64,000 nucleotides of DNA from Adiantum capillus-veneris (lineage: Eukaryota; Streptophyta; Polypodiopsida; Polypodiales; Pteridaceae). Location of the stretch: the NCBI GenBank assembly GCA_014529385.2, contig CM043954.1:97056247-97120246 (forward strand). The letters run 5' to 3'. Positions 11,641 through 22,903 of the stretch are shown piece after piece (positions within the stretch are counted from its first letter, which is position 1; each line of letters starts with the position of its first letter). Under the pieces are notes generated by a model. That model was not told where the DNA came from, searched no databases, and worked only from the letters and a program-made list of their open reading frames with translations. The position numbers and the translations under genes were made by a program.

Positions 11641-13450
11641 CTCCACACTTTTGGAGCTAACTCTATTGCAATTGAGCTTTGCATGCAAAAAGAACTCAAC
11701 CTTAGTCCTTAGGGGGCACTCACACGTGGAGGGGTAACTATTTTTGAGTTACCCTCTCCTCCCTCTAGTGACTCCACTGTGCAATTAGATTTGCAAAAAA
11801 TTACCCTCCTCCTCTTTCATGCATGGGTGGGTGAGATTGGACACACAAGAGTCACATTACCTTTATCTTAAGATTACCCCCTTTCCCTTCGTTCCAAATT
11901 CTCTATATTGATATAGAACCCAATAGTTTAAGTTGGACGTTGGCACTCTTTTTTTGGCCCGCTAAGAAAAGGCCTTAGTGTTGGGTTAGCTTAGGCGTAC
12001 TTTGATGGATGGCATCCACGTGGACGGCCAGCAGTTTTCAAGGTGAGAAGGCGTGCGAAAAAGAACTGTCTGCTGTGCAGCTAAAGAGAGTAAGCACGTG
12101 GCACGCCCATGTCTTCTCTTTCAACCCGTCTTGACCAGTTGCACAGTTGAAGACAGAGGCGGAATGCAGACGGGGGCTTGTCAGAGCTCTAGCATCTGAG
12201 TTTGGGCTGTCGATGTAGAGACAGTAGGTTGACGACACGCTTGCTTTGTGAAGGGCTTTTATATTGTTAAGTCTTTTTGATGGTGTGGTTTGTGGGTCTG
12301 TGCATTAAAGGCAGATAGTGAAGGCATGCTCATACAAGCACGTGCACGTGATAGCTGGCTCCCTTCCAATGTTGTGTGTGTGTGTGTGTGCTAGTGCACC
12401 CACCTACGAACTGTAGGCCCCCTTGTCAACATGATTGTGCATTTTTTTTATCGGCCTCGCTGCAAGACAAATCCTCGACATGAGCAGGTCACAGGTGGTG
12501 ATGCCTTAAAGATTTTGTACTCCAGAGTCCACCGCCATAGCTATTGCCGCAGGCTCAGGTTGGTTTGTATTGGTGGTAAGATTTCCTTCGTCCAAAGCTG
12601 TCTGTCTTTCACAAAATTTCCGCTACAACCAACAATATTGTCAAGAAGCTGTAATCAACAATATCAACACAGCAAGAGTGCTAAGCTGTAATCAACAATA
12701 TCAAAACAGCAAGTGGTAGTGAGGGCAAGGCGACGAGGGTAGAATCTTGGGACTAATGCAATTTTTAAAAAAGCTGCCACGTATGTCACCAGTTAAGCTC
12801 AGAGTATGAATGCCTGTCTTACAAGGTAGGCCAAATACACTTTGTTGCCCTTCGATCTAACTTGCACAGATTGTAAGAAGCTGGTGTGGCTATGCTAGTG
12901 ATCGATAGAGAAGAATTTCAATCTGCAAACTAATATTTTTAGTAAAACTGTGTACAACACATGAGATTGCAAAGAAGCTCTTATGACTACTGTACTGTCT
13001 CATTGATGGAGAAGAACCTTAATCTCCTCCAATATAGGAGTTTGCATAAGTGCCAGTTGTTTCAGCATACGCCATTAACTACTGCAGGACACAAGTATGC
13101 GGACTCTGCTATACTAGATATTAGTGTAAACTTAACGACACTTTGTTATAGGATGTATTCTCTGCCCAACTTTACACAACGTCATAGTCTCTTTCATTTC
13201 ACTATAGCCATATTTAATCAGAAAACGGTTTCTTGTATGTGGAATTTAACTTCTACTTTCTCCAAGATTGTCTAAAAGATTTTGAGATTGCGTTTTGGTG
13301 TTTAAGTGTAGTTCTTATAATTTGCATGAGGTGTGCATCTGAGATAATTTCAGGCTTAGTTTTGGTATCAAGCATGTGTTTGTGGGGCAAAGATATTCAT
13401 AAGAACTGCAGTCTTAACACCACAAAGATAATGCTTTGCGATTGAAGATC
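11641..13450. other. No gene recognised
   Basis: Intergenic-looking sequence with a (GT)n run at about 12374-12391 and a duplicated phrase around 12645-12705 (CTGTAATCAACAATATCAA occurs twice within about 50 bp). The short plus frames at 12431-12691, 12961-13275 and 13233-13445 have no recognisable motif and no supporting codon pattern. Confidence 0.5.
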
Positions 13451-13481
13451 TCTGTGTGTGTGTGTGTGTGTGTGCGCGCGC
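13451..13481. repeat. (TG)n(CG)n microsatellite
   Basis: An alternating purine-pyrimidine run: about 22 bp of TG followed by CG repeats. Such a tract is a candidate for left-handed (Z) DNA. Confidence 0.9.
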
Positions 13482-13510
13482 GCGTGCAAGCCATCGTGAG
13501 ATCTCAACTT

Positions 13511-13966
13511 GTTTTTTTTGCAAATCTCACAATATGTGAGAGGTTATATTAAAAAGAGAAAACCATTACATCAACACCATGCTCAATATGAGCCATGGCC
13601 ACTTACATTCAAAAGGGCGCTCTAACCCCACAAACATCACAATGAATTCCACTTGTCAGAAGTCTTTCTTTTTCCAAGCCCAACGATATTTTCCCTACTC
13701 TTATGGATAATCTCAGTGAAGTTGGCAACCAAGAGCTCCTATATGAACACTCGACCATTCCTGGCCTTCCAAACATGGTGGAGGAAGCAAAATCTAATGA
13801 CTTGAGTACAAAGCAAAACCGGTTAGCTTATCACCCCTTTCTCTATAAGGAGCAGGTAATTCTTGGAGAACCAATCTTCCAAGTCCTTTGGATCCTTGAC
13901 ACACCTTACTTGCTAGTCCTTCTGCCCCCAGGCACTCCAAGAATAAGTGGGACACATCCTCCCTAG
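13511..13966 (-). mobile_element. LINE 3' end, 5'-truncated copy
   Basis: On the minus strand the copy ends in a poly(A) (T run 13512-13519). Just before it is a 7-bp hairpin: TCTCACA (13525-13531) and TGTGAGA (13535-13541) with a 3-nt loop. Upstream, the minus translation gives HHVWKARNGRVF, matching FHNVWQTRNRRVF in the LINE at 50.5 kb, and a tract aligning with the stretch after the zf-RVT domain (KDLEDWFSKNYLL compared with RTWKITLF in the 38 kb copy). The copy starts near 13966, so only about 450 bp of the 3' end was inserted, which is usual for incomplete reverse transcription. Confidence 0.72.
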
Positions 13967-14733
13967 CTTGGACGTTGGCACTGCTTTATTGAAGCTTTTG
14001 TAGTTTTGCTAGAGCATTACTAAAAGACAAAAAGTTTATGGTCACGATGCTCTTGCCTTATGTTTTTTACGTTTGATTCGTGTCCTTAAAGTATGCTTTT
14101 GCCTTACAATATTTGCATCGCCAAGACAAATGTACATCCCTTTCACCACTTTCTAAAAAGATTTATTCTCTCGGAGGCATGGTCACTCCTTTCAGATTCC
14201 ATGCAATTATTGAGCCAATACATTTGTTAAATTGCCTTTTGGGAATTTAACTCAGACATCATCTATACTTCTATTATGTGGCTTCAGATTTTCAAGCTCT
14301 TTGAGCCCCTCAGAGTGACGCATGCTGGAGGGGTTTGTTTTGGTTGGTTTTTCAAATTTTTTTTTGGTTCAAGCGCTGACTTGATGGGTTAGAGTCGTAT
14401 TAGATTGCTCATCGTGCATGCTGCGTTTAATGGATTCGACGAGTTTGTGTGTGTTTGAGGTCTACTTGCCGTGCATGCGCTGCCCAATCAAAGCTATGAC
14501 GTTGGAGAGCCCAATCAAGGCAAGCGCGTGAGAAGATCTCAAGGAGGGTGGGCTTCTTGAAAATTATCTCAGTCGAGGTCCCCTCCTGCTGTTGCGGCAT
14601 GTGAGTGTGAGACAGAGAGAGCGAAGAAGAAGAGAAACTTAACGTCTGTGCGTGAGAGAGGGAGAGGGAGAGGGGGAGAGAAAGATAACATCAAGGTGCA
14701 CGGCTCGCTGTGTGTGCGGCTCGAGGTCAATAA

Positions 14734-14738
<5 letters not shown>
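13967..14738. other. No gene; possible Helitron 5' end at 14262
   Basis: No coding sequence was recognised. At 14262 the plus strand reads A|TCTATACTTCTATTATGTGG, which resembles a Helitron 5' terminus and would be in the right orientation for the Helitron that ends at 29041. Nothing else supports it. Confidence 0.25.

Positions 14739-14765
<27 letters not shown>
14739..14765. repeat. (CT)n microsatellite
   Basis: A CT run of about 27 bp. A second CT run of about 30 bp lies at 15188-15217, with a purine-rich, CG-rich stretch between them. Confidence 0.93.
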
Positions 14766-14769
<4 letters not shown>

Positions 14770-15184
14770 AACTCCTGCTGCCTCCTCCATGAGAGCAATG
14801 GTGGCTTCATATCGTATGTGTGTCGTGTGTCGTCTCTATCCAGATTGCAAGGTGTCTCCTCCATCGTGCCTTGCAGGACTGCCCCCCTCGACACAAAGTG
14901 TCTCATTGCATGATCTGCAAACACAGCCCCAACAACCAACACAAACACCATCGCCTGCGTAGGGGTGAAACCAAGATCCTCCTACTCAGCAGACTGTGAT
15001 CGAGGAGAGCGACGCCATAGAGACAGACACGGGAGAGAAGCAGGGCTCTCGCAGCAGAGCCAGGGGGACAGAGAGACACCGTCGTAGGTCTTGGAGCGAG
15101 AGCCGAAGACGGAAGGAGACGACGTTGCAGATCTTGGAGCGAGAGCCGGAGACGAAAACGAGAACAGGCCTCACCCTTGATTCG

Positions 15185-15187
<3 letters not shown>

Positions 15188-15217
<30 letters not shown>
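15188..15217. repeat. (CT)n microsatellite
   Basis: A CT run of about 30 bp at the end of a CG-rich stretch (14.98-15.18 kb). Confidence 0.93.
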
Positions 15218-15221
<4 letters not shown>

Positions 15222-15455
15222 AATGCAAGGCAGGAAGCGGGTGATGTGGCAAAATAATCTCTCTCTCCTCCAAGTGGCCACCTCTCCCTTTGATTTTACT
15301 ACCCTCCAAACAAAGTATCTTTAGAAATTCCATGTAATAAAACATGCGTGCCAACCTATTTTGTATATGGCTATTTAAAAGGGTCCATTCACAAGAAGAT
15401 TTAGAAATTTTCTCATGTAGGAAAACGGAGACTTTTTGAGTGTTTTTCATACAAT

Positions 15456-15543
15456 GCATAACATCATGAGCTTCTGCTTGGGAGGCACCGCGTACCTAGC
15501 TAGGTATGCCCTGCCTCCCTCACAGAAGCTCATGATGTTGCGT
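15456..15543. repeat. 80-nt near-perfect inverted repeat (hairpin)
   Basis: Three nested palindromic segments share one centre at 15499.5. The outer arms are AACATCATGAGCTTCTG (15460-15476) and its exact complement (15523-15539). After a 3-nt internal loop come GGGAGGCA (15480-15487) and TGCCTCCC (15512-15519). Another short loop leads to the perfect 14-nt palindrome TACCTAGCTAGGTA (15493-15506). A few more pairs extend the base to about 15456/15543. The structure suits a short foldback element or a plant microRNA-type precursor. No known miRNA was recognised in the arms. Confidence 0.85.
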
Positions 15544-15650
15544 TAAGCCATAATGTAGGAATTATTGTGAGAATCTGTCCAAAACTTATTGTGATTGAGT
15601 CTACCCTCCAACGCAAATCATTTGCGTCGTGCGTGAGACAATAAAAAGGC

Positions 15651-15860
15651 TTTGGGGTGGAGGCAAATCATTATATCTTTTTATTTTCTCCATAAAAGGC
15701 GAGAGTGAACAAGGCGACGGGCTTGCTGGTGGTTAGATGCGTGCAAGGATGGGGACGAGGGCAGGGGACACTCAGAGTTTGGGGTGGAGGCAAATCATTA
15801 TATCTTTTTTTTGCATAGATTGCCAATGTGAGCCATGCGGCGGGCTTGTTGGAGTGGTTG
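15651..15860. repeat. 127-bp degenerate tandem duplication
   Basis: The block starting TTTGGGGTGGAGGCAAATCA occurs at 15651 and at 15778 (about 32 bp nearly identical). It is followed in both copies by a related CGGGCTTGYTGG-type segment. The period is 127 bp. The second copy runs into a stretch with a weak tRNA B-box-like sequence (GGTTAGACTTCC near 15882), which is not enough to call a SINE. Confidence 0.65.
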
Positions 15861-16569
15861 AGCGCGATTGATGGGCGCGGGTTAGACTTCCGACCTTTAC
15901 TTTTGTAAAGGTAGGAGATCCTTGGGAGAGAATCTAGTAGAAGAATCTGAGTGCAAATTGAATAAAATAGTAGAGGAGCGAGTAGGCACAATATAAGTGA
16001 TTCATGGTGCTCTTTGATGACTCAAATTGTTTCGCCTGGATATGGTTTCTTTACCATAGGGATGAGACTTGTGAGACCTTTATAAATGGCACACACTTGT
16101 GGAGAAGTACTTCCAATGCAATGATGTAGTTCTGCTATCTGAGGGAAGCAACATAGAGAGACTTTATGAAAGTACTCTATTCGGTAAGCCTTGAAGATTT
16201 AGAGCCTTGGTGTACCTATGCAGGTTCCATCACTTGAGAGCGCCCTTTATTTGATGTTACTGGTTGATGACTCCAATCATTTCACCTGGATATGTTTTCT
16301 TTATCGTAAGGATGAGACCTTTGATAAATTGGTATATATGCTCATGAAGCAATACTTTCGATGCCTCAATCCATTTCCAAAGAAGTATTTCCAAAGAAGT
16401 AGAGGGGGAACTTGGGAAGTTTGTCTTGAAAGTCCAATAAAATTATATATGCTAGCTATAACACTTTTTCCAAAAGCTAGCGCTTTTATGGTATGGTGTA
16501 GGAGGATATCATAGTCACGAGAGATGATGTCTTTGACAAGCATCTTCTTAATGAAGTAGCACAAAAAAT

Positions 16570-17940
16570 ATTTAGGGTGTAAAAAACATTTTTTAAACAT
16601 ACAAAATTCCTTTTTCCTTTAATTTGCCAAGGGAAAATTTTGAAAAAATAAGTTTATTTTTTGAACTTTTTACACTTTTTTTGTCTATTTCGGAGCAGAA
16701 TTTCACCTTTTTGCCTTGCCATCAATCAACAGTTTTGAAATTGAGAACGGCACAATATTCAGTTGAAACACACTTTGCCCGAACATTGCGGGCCATGCGA
16801 GACGAACTCATGTCCTTTGATGGTTATCTCGCACTGATGCTTTTGGGACAGAATTTGGCCTTTTCCCCTTGCCCCTCACCTTATTGCCAAGCTTTGCACA
16901 GATTTTCTTGATTTTTTGGAGCAAAGTTTCACTTTTTCCCTTGCCCCCAACTTTCTCTTTTCAATTGCTAGACCGAAAGTTTATTAAAGAAAAGGTTGTT
17001 ATCCACGGTTTTGCGACGGAATTTCGCCTTTTCCTTGCCCTAAAATGAAACTTTGGGAAATAGTTGTTTTGAAAGTTTGGACATTAAGGTGTAAAAACCT
17101 TTTAAAACATACAAAATTCCTTTCCTTTAATTTGCCAGGGGGAAATTTAAAAAAAAAGTCTTTTTTTCTATTTTTACACTATTTTTCTCTATTTCGGGGT
17201 AGAAATTCTCCTTTTCCCCTTGCTCTCAATCGGCATTTTTGAAATTGAGAACGAAACAATATTGTGTTGAAACTCATTTTTTCTGAACACTGCAGGCCAT
17301 GCGAGGTCGACCTATGTACTTTGATGGCTATCTCGCACCCATGCTTTTAGGGCAGAATTTGGCCTTTTCCCCTTGCCCTCACCTTGCTTTTGGAGTATAG
17401 AAAACCGTTTTTCATTCATACAAAATTCCTTTCCTTTAATTTGCCAAGGGGAATTTTTTCAATAAGAGTTTACATATAATGCCTTATTGGTGTGCCAGGC
17501 ACTCTAGAAAGAGATCACTAACTGTAAATGCCCTCGATTGGCATTTTTGACATTGAGAACCACACAATATTAAGCTGGGACACATTTTTTCCAAACATTG
17601 TTGCGAGGCGAACCCATGTACTTTGACGATTGTCTTGCACCCGTGCTTTTGGGGCGGAGTTTGGCCTTTTCCCTTTGCCCTCAAGTTATTGCCAAGCTTA
17701 CACTAATTTTCTCAATTTTTTGGGGCGGAGTTTCACCTTTTCCCCTTGCCCCCAATTGGCGCTTTTCGATTGCTAGATCGATTTTTTTTTTAAAAATTGG
17801 TTGTTTTCCAGGGTTTTGCACTACTTTTTCTCTATTTTGGGGTGGAATTTCTCCTTCTCCCCTTGCCCTCAACCGGGACTTTTTATTAACAAGGGGAAAG
17901 TTTGGAAACTAGGGTGTTTTCCTCGATCTTGGGGCAGAAT
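16570..17940. repeat. Complex tandem repeat with a recurring ~31-bp motif
   Basis: A unit starting ACATACAAAATTCCTTT recurs near 16600, 17110 and 17420 (spacings of about 515 and 308 bp). It is followed each time by a TTAATTTGCCA segment and then a TTGAAATTGAGAAC-type segment. Within it, a motif close to GGGGCRGAATTTSRCC followed by TTTTCCCCTTGCCC occurs about ten times (near 16690, 16848, 16917, 17017, 17197, 17350, 17648, 17719, 17837 and, partially, 17931). No reading frame is conserved. It looks like a minisatellite nested in a higher-order tandem repeat. Confidence 0.75.
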
Positions 17941-18058
17941 TGGTGTATAAGCTTAGGAATTCGTGTGATAGTGGACATAGTTGCACCACAACTAAGTCTA
18001 TTATTATAATTGTAGAAAATGGTACGATGTTAAGCTGAGACACATTTTTCCCGAACAC

Positions 18059-18059
<1 letters not shown>

Positions 18060-18148
<89 letters not shown>
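18060..18148. repeat. (TG)n(AG)n compound microsatellite
   Basis: About 37 bp of TG followed directly by about 52 bp of AG. Confidence 0.97.
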
Positions 18149-18149
<1 letters not shown>

Positions 18150-18633
18150 AATCAAGAAAGTTTGTGCCAAAAACTAGCCCGAATATTTTCTATTTTAGAG
18201 GAAACCCAAGTAATTCCTCATACTACAGTCATAAACGTAGAGCTCATTACCTCATTTGTGTTATTCTAAGAAAGAAATATTGCATGAGACAAGTAAGGCC
18301 CCTTGACATGTCCACATGTCAATGAACTAGACTTTTCCTCTTAATCACGGGCAACATGGCTGTCCAAAATGGAGAAGGAAATGGGAGAGCCAATCTATTG
18401 CAACGGGGCAGGAAACTCTGATAACCAATCTACCAAATTCAAGCTTCCTCTCCTTCTTAATGTATGTAGCCATGATAAACACATCTTCTAGCACCATAGA
18501 GAGAGATAAAAGAGTCCAAATGTAACCTCATCTCAACATTCCCTACTATAAAAGAAGGCATTCTGCATTTCAAAAAAAAAACACATGGCACATGCAATTC
18601 CTAGCATTGTGAGGTATAGATAGATAGATAGAT

Positions 18634-18722
<89 letters not shown>

Positions 18723-19030
18723 GATCGGTCAAGAAAATTTTTGACAAAAACTAACCCCAAAATTTTCTATTTCGAAGGAAATCCAAGTGATTCCTCATAT
18801 TACAGTGGAAAACGTAGAGCTCCTTACCTCATTTACGTTATTCTGAGAAATATTGCATGAGACAAGCAAGACCCCTTGAAACTCTTGCTCTTAGCATAGC
18901 AATCAAAAATGGAGAGGGAGCTGGGAGAGCCAGTCTATTGCAACAGGGCAAGAAACTTTGATAACCAATCTACCAAACTTTAAGATTCATCTTCTTCTTC
19001 ATGCAGGTAGCCATGATAAGCACGCTTTGT
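18149..19030. repeat. ~570-bp tandem duplication, each copy after a GA tract
   Basis: The segment at 18149-18485 and the one at 18721-19030 align through most of their length. Shared phrases include TTCCTCATA.TACAGT, AACGTAGAGCTC, TTACCTCATTT.YGTTATTCT, TATTGCATGAGACAAG, GATAACCAATCTACCAAA and GTAGCCATGATAA. Each copy is preceded by a long GA microsatellite (to 18148 and to 18719). Divergence looks around 10-15% by eye. No coding sequence was seen. Confidence 0.75.
18616..18719. repeat. (GATA)n(GA)n microsatellite
   Basis: A short GATA tract (about 18616-18636) runs into an AG run of about 82 bp that ends at 18719. Confidence 0.97.
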
Positions 19031-19394
19031 AGCACAATAGGAAGACCCCATTACGGGGCAGATTTTGAATGTCATACGGGCGCTAATAGACTTGCCAATG
19101 AGTCTTGATACCTAAGCATACTATTTCAATGTGAATTGGGAGAACCAACCTACAATATTTGGAGAAGGAATTGAAAAAGCCAATCTACCACATTGGGTGA
19201 GAAAACCAACAAAACCACTCTTACCACACTTGGGTGGTTCAAGCTTTCTCTCCTTCTTCATGCAAGAACCCATGAAAAATCTATTCTTGATTTCATGGAG
19301 AGAACCAATGATAGGAGATGCTAAATAACCTTCAAGAAGTAAGGATCTATCAAACAAGCCTTGAACTCATGCGAACTCTTTATTCCTTCCTTGG

Positions 19395-19545
19395 GTATAA
19401 TACTCCAATTAATATGATGTGTTGAGGGTGTTATATCCTTGCATTTGGAAGTTAGTATAGATAAGGAACTTCCCTACCTTAAGTACACTACTTTAATTAA
19501 TACTATGATGTATTGAGGATATTTTATGCTTGCATTTGGGAGTAA
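19395..19545. repeat. Short degenerate tandem repeat (~90 bp)
   Basis: A block with TTAATA(CTA)TGATGTRTTGAGG followed by TGCATTTGGRAGT occurs at about 19408-19452 and 19494-19543. Otherwise nothing was recognised in 19.03-20.10 kb. Confidence 0.5.
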
Positions 19546-20103
19546 CTAAAATGATAAAACTTATGCACTCATTATGAACTTAGTGTTTTCTCTGTTGCGT
19601 GACAGAAGCATTTATGAGGACAAGGGACACATGCCTTTGTCTTCCCAAATCTACAAGTCATTCCTCTCATGTGCGTACACGCCAAGGTTGCACGAAATTA
19701 TCAACGTCAACTCGCTATACAACATACAATATACTTGCTAGAGGATGCCTTGCCATGCTCAACAAATGGCCATGGTAGTGGTAGGAGTCCCTCCACATTT
19801 GTGGAGGGTTCTATCCATGGTGATGTTACTATTCCACAAGTTCCTTTGCAAACTGTCATGCAAGGACAAGGACGAAGACAACACACTCTTTCATGTTTGG
19901 ATGCGACAAGAAGATATCATTGACAACGGGCAAGGCAATGCACCTCCAACATAAGATAGCAACGCCATCAACATGACGGACCCTTTTGCCCTCTCATAGA
20001 CGCTCAAAATGAGGAACACGTCCCGTATGTTCATGATACATCACTTGGATGAATTTCTTGCATTCTACATGCCTATCCATGTCTATGAGGTGTCCACCCT
20101 TCC

Positions 20104-20650
20104 ATGCTACCATTGATACATGTCTCATTGCCTACAGATCATACAGGAACCATGTCCTCCTTTTGTGAGTTTTGTGGTGCACGTCTTTGGCCGTGTGAAA
20201 TGAAGAAGGAAGATACACCATCAATGGGAAAATATTGTTGCACAGGTGGTAAAGTATCCCTCTTTCCTCTTGCAAGACCGCCATATGTATTGGAGAGGCT
20301 ACTCACTAATAGTGATGCTTTTAGTAGGTCTTTCAGAAGAAACATCAGGAGTTACAATAGTGTTATGGCATTTGCATCTCTTGGAGCTACCATTGATGAG
20401 ACATTGATGGGTAGGTCTGGTGCATATTGCTTTCGTGTACATGGTGGTGTGTACCATCGAATTGGTTCTTTGCTACCACATGAAGCAAGGGCTCCAAAAT
20501 TTGCACAGATATATGTATATGATACTGAGCATGAGGTTCAGAATCGTACGAGTTGCCTTGGATGGTTTGAATTTGTCCACTCTTGAAGCATTATCAATGA
20601 TGATGTGATCATGTAATCTGTATGCGAATGCCTTCTACAATGTTGGTAGA
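20104..20650 (+). pseudogene. Helitron transposase, N-terminal zinc-finger region
   Basis: The 160-residue frame at 20104-20586 shows CEFCGARLWPCE, a later CC (residues YCCTGGKVSLFPL) and the block RSYNSVMAFASLGAT, then GAYCFRVHGGVYHRIGSLLP and PKFAQIYVYD. These match the N-terminal domain of plant Helitron transposases: a C-x2-C-G-A-x2-W-x2-E motif, GKV.LP, F.S.G, GG.YHRIG.L.P and (Y)FAQLYIYD. Near 20550 the coding shifts from frame 1 to frame 2 and continues, after a TGA at 20606-20608, with NLYANAFYNVGRMLHDSPG. The real start may lie further upstream; no better methionine was identified. Confidence 0.85.
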
Positions 20651-21253
20651 ATGTTACATGATAGTCCTGGTGTGGAGATCAAAATGACAATTTGTGAGAA
20701 TAGAAATACTTCCAGGCAGTACTTGATACCTGTTGGCAATGAGGTTGCTGCGATTATGCCAGGTCAAGGGGATGTACAAACAGTTGGCCATCGAGACATT
20801 GTGATACATTGTCAAAATGGAAGGCTACAAAGGATTTCAAATCTACACAGGTCGTACATGCCACTATTGTATGTTCTTCTCTTTCCACGGGGAGAAGATG
20901 GATGGCATATCAAGCTTCCTTATGATAATGTGCATGGCCCTTTGGATGCCTTGGTTGGTCGACAATGTGTCACTCAAAGAGAGTACTATGCATATCGGCT
21001 ACAGGTTCGTGCTGATACAGAGCCATGCTTGCTTTGTGGGGGTCGTTTACTTCAACAATTTATGGTTGATGCATATTGTGCCATTGAGGAATGTCATCTT
21101 GCATGGGTCCGTACAAATCAGTAGATGTTGAGGGCAGAATTGTATGCAGGCTTGGTTGACATGGTGCATTTTTTTTGGGAGTGATGCTGTAGTTGGACGG
21201 TCTGTAGGTCGAAGAATTGTCTTACCCTCATCTTTTATAGGCGGCCTTGGGAC
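20651..21253 (+). pseudogene. Helitron transposase, pre-Rep region
   Basis: The frame-2 stretch 20651-21124 contains NEVAAIMPG, RDIVIHCQNGRLQRISNLHR, LLYVLLFPRGEDGWH, VTQREYYAYRLQVR and LLQQFMVDAYCAIEE. All are strongly conserved blocks of Helitron-like transposases. A TAG at 21122-21124 interrupts it. From about 21170 to 21245 the coding continues in frame 0 (GRRIVLPSSFIGG) and then returns to frame 2 (DMYQLYQDAM). Two nearly compensating frameshifts therefore occur within about 80 bp. Confidence 0.85.
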
Positions 21254-22162
21254 ATGTACCAATTGTATCAAGATGCAATGGCAATTGTGCGTGCAAAGGG
21301 AAAGCCAGACCTATTTATCACATTCACATGTAACCCCAAATGGCTAGAAATAAATGAGGCATTACTTCCAGGACATGTTTCCTCTGATCGATCAGACATA
21401 ACCACCAGGGTTTTCTTCTTGAAACACTCGAGCATGATGAAGTATATCTTAAAGAAAGATATTTTTGGGAAAGTGGTGGCTTACATGTCTGTCGTGGAGT
21501 TCCAACAGAGAGGCTTGCCACATTCTCATACATTATTGATTCTAGATCCTCGATGTAAGCCTCAACCAACATTTGACTATGACAAGATGGTTTGTGCAGA
21601 GCTGCCATATAAAAATCGATTTCTAGTGCTGCATGATATCATTGTTAGTTGTAACATTCATGGTCCATGCGATGAGTTCAATAGTTCATCTCCTTGCATG
21701 GTTGATGGCCGATGTATTAGAAAATATGATCCACGTTCATTTTGTGAGCAAACAAGCATGGATAATAATGGATACCCCATTTATGTGCGATGAAACAATG
21801 GCTTCACCGCAAGGGTTAGGGGTTCTACTATTGATAACGGATGGGTTGTGCCATATAGTCCTGTTTTGTCAACACTATTTAATGCGCATATCAATGTTGA
21901 GGTATGCTCGACAATTTCAGCCGTCAAGTATGTCTATAAGTACATCTACAAGGGGCATGATAGGGCACTTGTAAGATTCCATACATCGGTACGTGATGCA
22001 GAAAGGGTGAACATTGATGAGATAGACATGTACAGAGATGGCCGCTATGTATCTGCATCTAAGTCTTGCTGGAGAATTTTTGAATATCCTTCGCACAATG
22101 ACGCACCAGTTGTTCAGAGATTGAGCGTGTATGTTTCGGCTGGTCAAATGGTGACTTTTTGA
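21254..22162 (+). pseudogene. Helitron Rep (HUH endonuclease) domain
   Basis: Residues KPDLFITFTCNPKWLEI mark the Rep N-terminal motif. EFQQRGLPHSHTLLIL carries the HUH motif as His-Ser-His, the metal-binding site of rolling-circle replication initiators. After a TGA at 21791-21793 (the family has Arg there; CGA to TGA is one C-to-T change), frame 2 resumes with GWVVPYSPVLSTLFNAHINV and AVKYVYKYIYKGHDRA. That last block contains the two catalytic tyrosines spaced as in Helitrons (Y-x-x-Y-x-x-K). The active-site residues are visible, but the stops prevent a full protein. Confidence 0.9.
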
Positions 22163-22903
22163 GATAATGATAGACTTAATGATGTATTGCAAAGAGATAA
22201 TGCAGAGAAGACCACTTTGACATAGTGGTTCACATGCAATTTGGAGAATCTTGAAGCAAACGATAGTTTGTACATTGATTTTCCTCAAAAGTGGGGGTGG
22301 AATTCGGGTTCCAAGAAATGGACAAAGAGACGTCGTGGGGACACTATTGGGCGGATGTATTTTGTGCAGCCCTCTGCAGGTGAACGATATTATGTCCGTT
22401 TGCTTTTGACTATTTGTAAAGGATGTAAATCATTTGAGGATCTACGCTCCGCGAATGGTGTATTGTTTCCAACATTCAAGGCAGCATGCATTGCAAGGGG
22501 TATCTTGGAAGATGATGGGGAATGGTTCGGATGCATGGAGGAAGCTTGCAGTACACATACAGGCTTGCAATTGAGACATTTGTTTGTGACCATTCTATTG
22601 TTTTGTGAACCCTCCTCCCCTCATCTCTTATGGGAAAGATTTCAACGTTTTTTGTATGAGGACTATCAACACATGTTGGAGATGAGATATAAGTCGTTAG
22701 ATGGTTGTACACAGGTTGCTGAAGGGTATGCATTGAGAGATTTGCATAACATTCTTGGTACTTTTGGACGAAGTTTAACTGAATTTCCTGGAATTCCAAT
22801 GCTTGATGAACGCTTTGTGACACGTGATGAAAATAGCTTGCTTTTCCAAGAGCAATGCCTTGACACAATGCAAGAGCTATCCGTGTCACATGAAATGGAG
22901 TAG
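22163..22903 (+). pseudogene. Helitron transposase, Rep-helicase linker
   Basis: Frame 2 continues after a TGA at 22160-22162 with DNDRLNDVLQRDNAEKTTLT, then another stop, then WFTCN. From 22241 there is a long open stretch: GRMYFVQPSAGERYYVRLLL, CKSFEDLRSANGVLFPTFKA, ARGILEDDGEW and LRHLFVTILLFCEPSSP, then LWERFQRFLYEDY. These are the conserved linker blocks between Rep and helicase in Helitron transposases. The stretch ends at a TAG (22901-22903), after which the helicase follows in the same frame (SLNEDQRIAFEAV). Confidence 0.85.

Noticed and set aside
15830-15895. tRNA-like or SINE promoter (A- and B-box-like sequences)
   Set aside because: Only the B-box-like GGTTAGACTTCC is tolerable. 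No cloverleaf, A tail or target duplication could be seen.
18541-18560. TCCCTACTATAAAAGAAGGC as the Helitron 5' end
   Set aside because: It is preceded by T instead of A, and the match to the other Helitron 5' ends is weaker than at 1608 or 14262.
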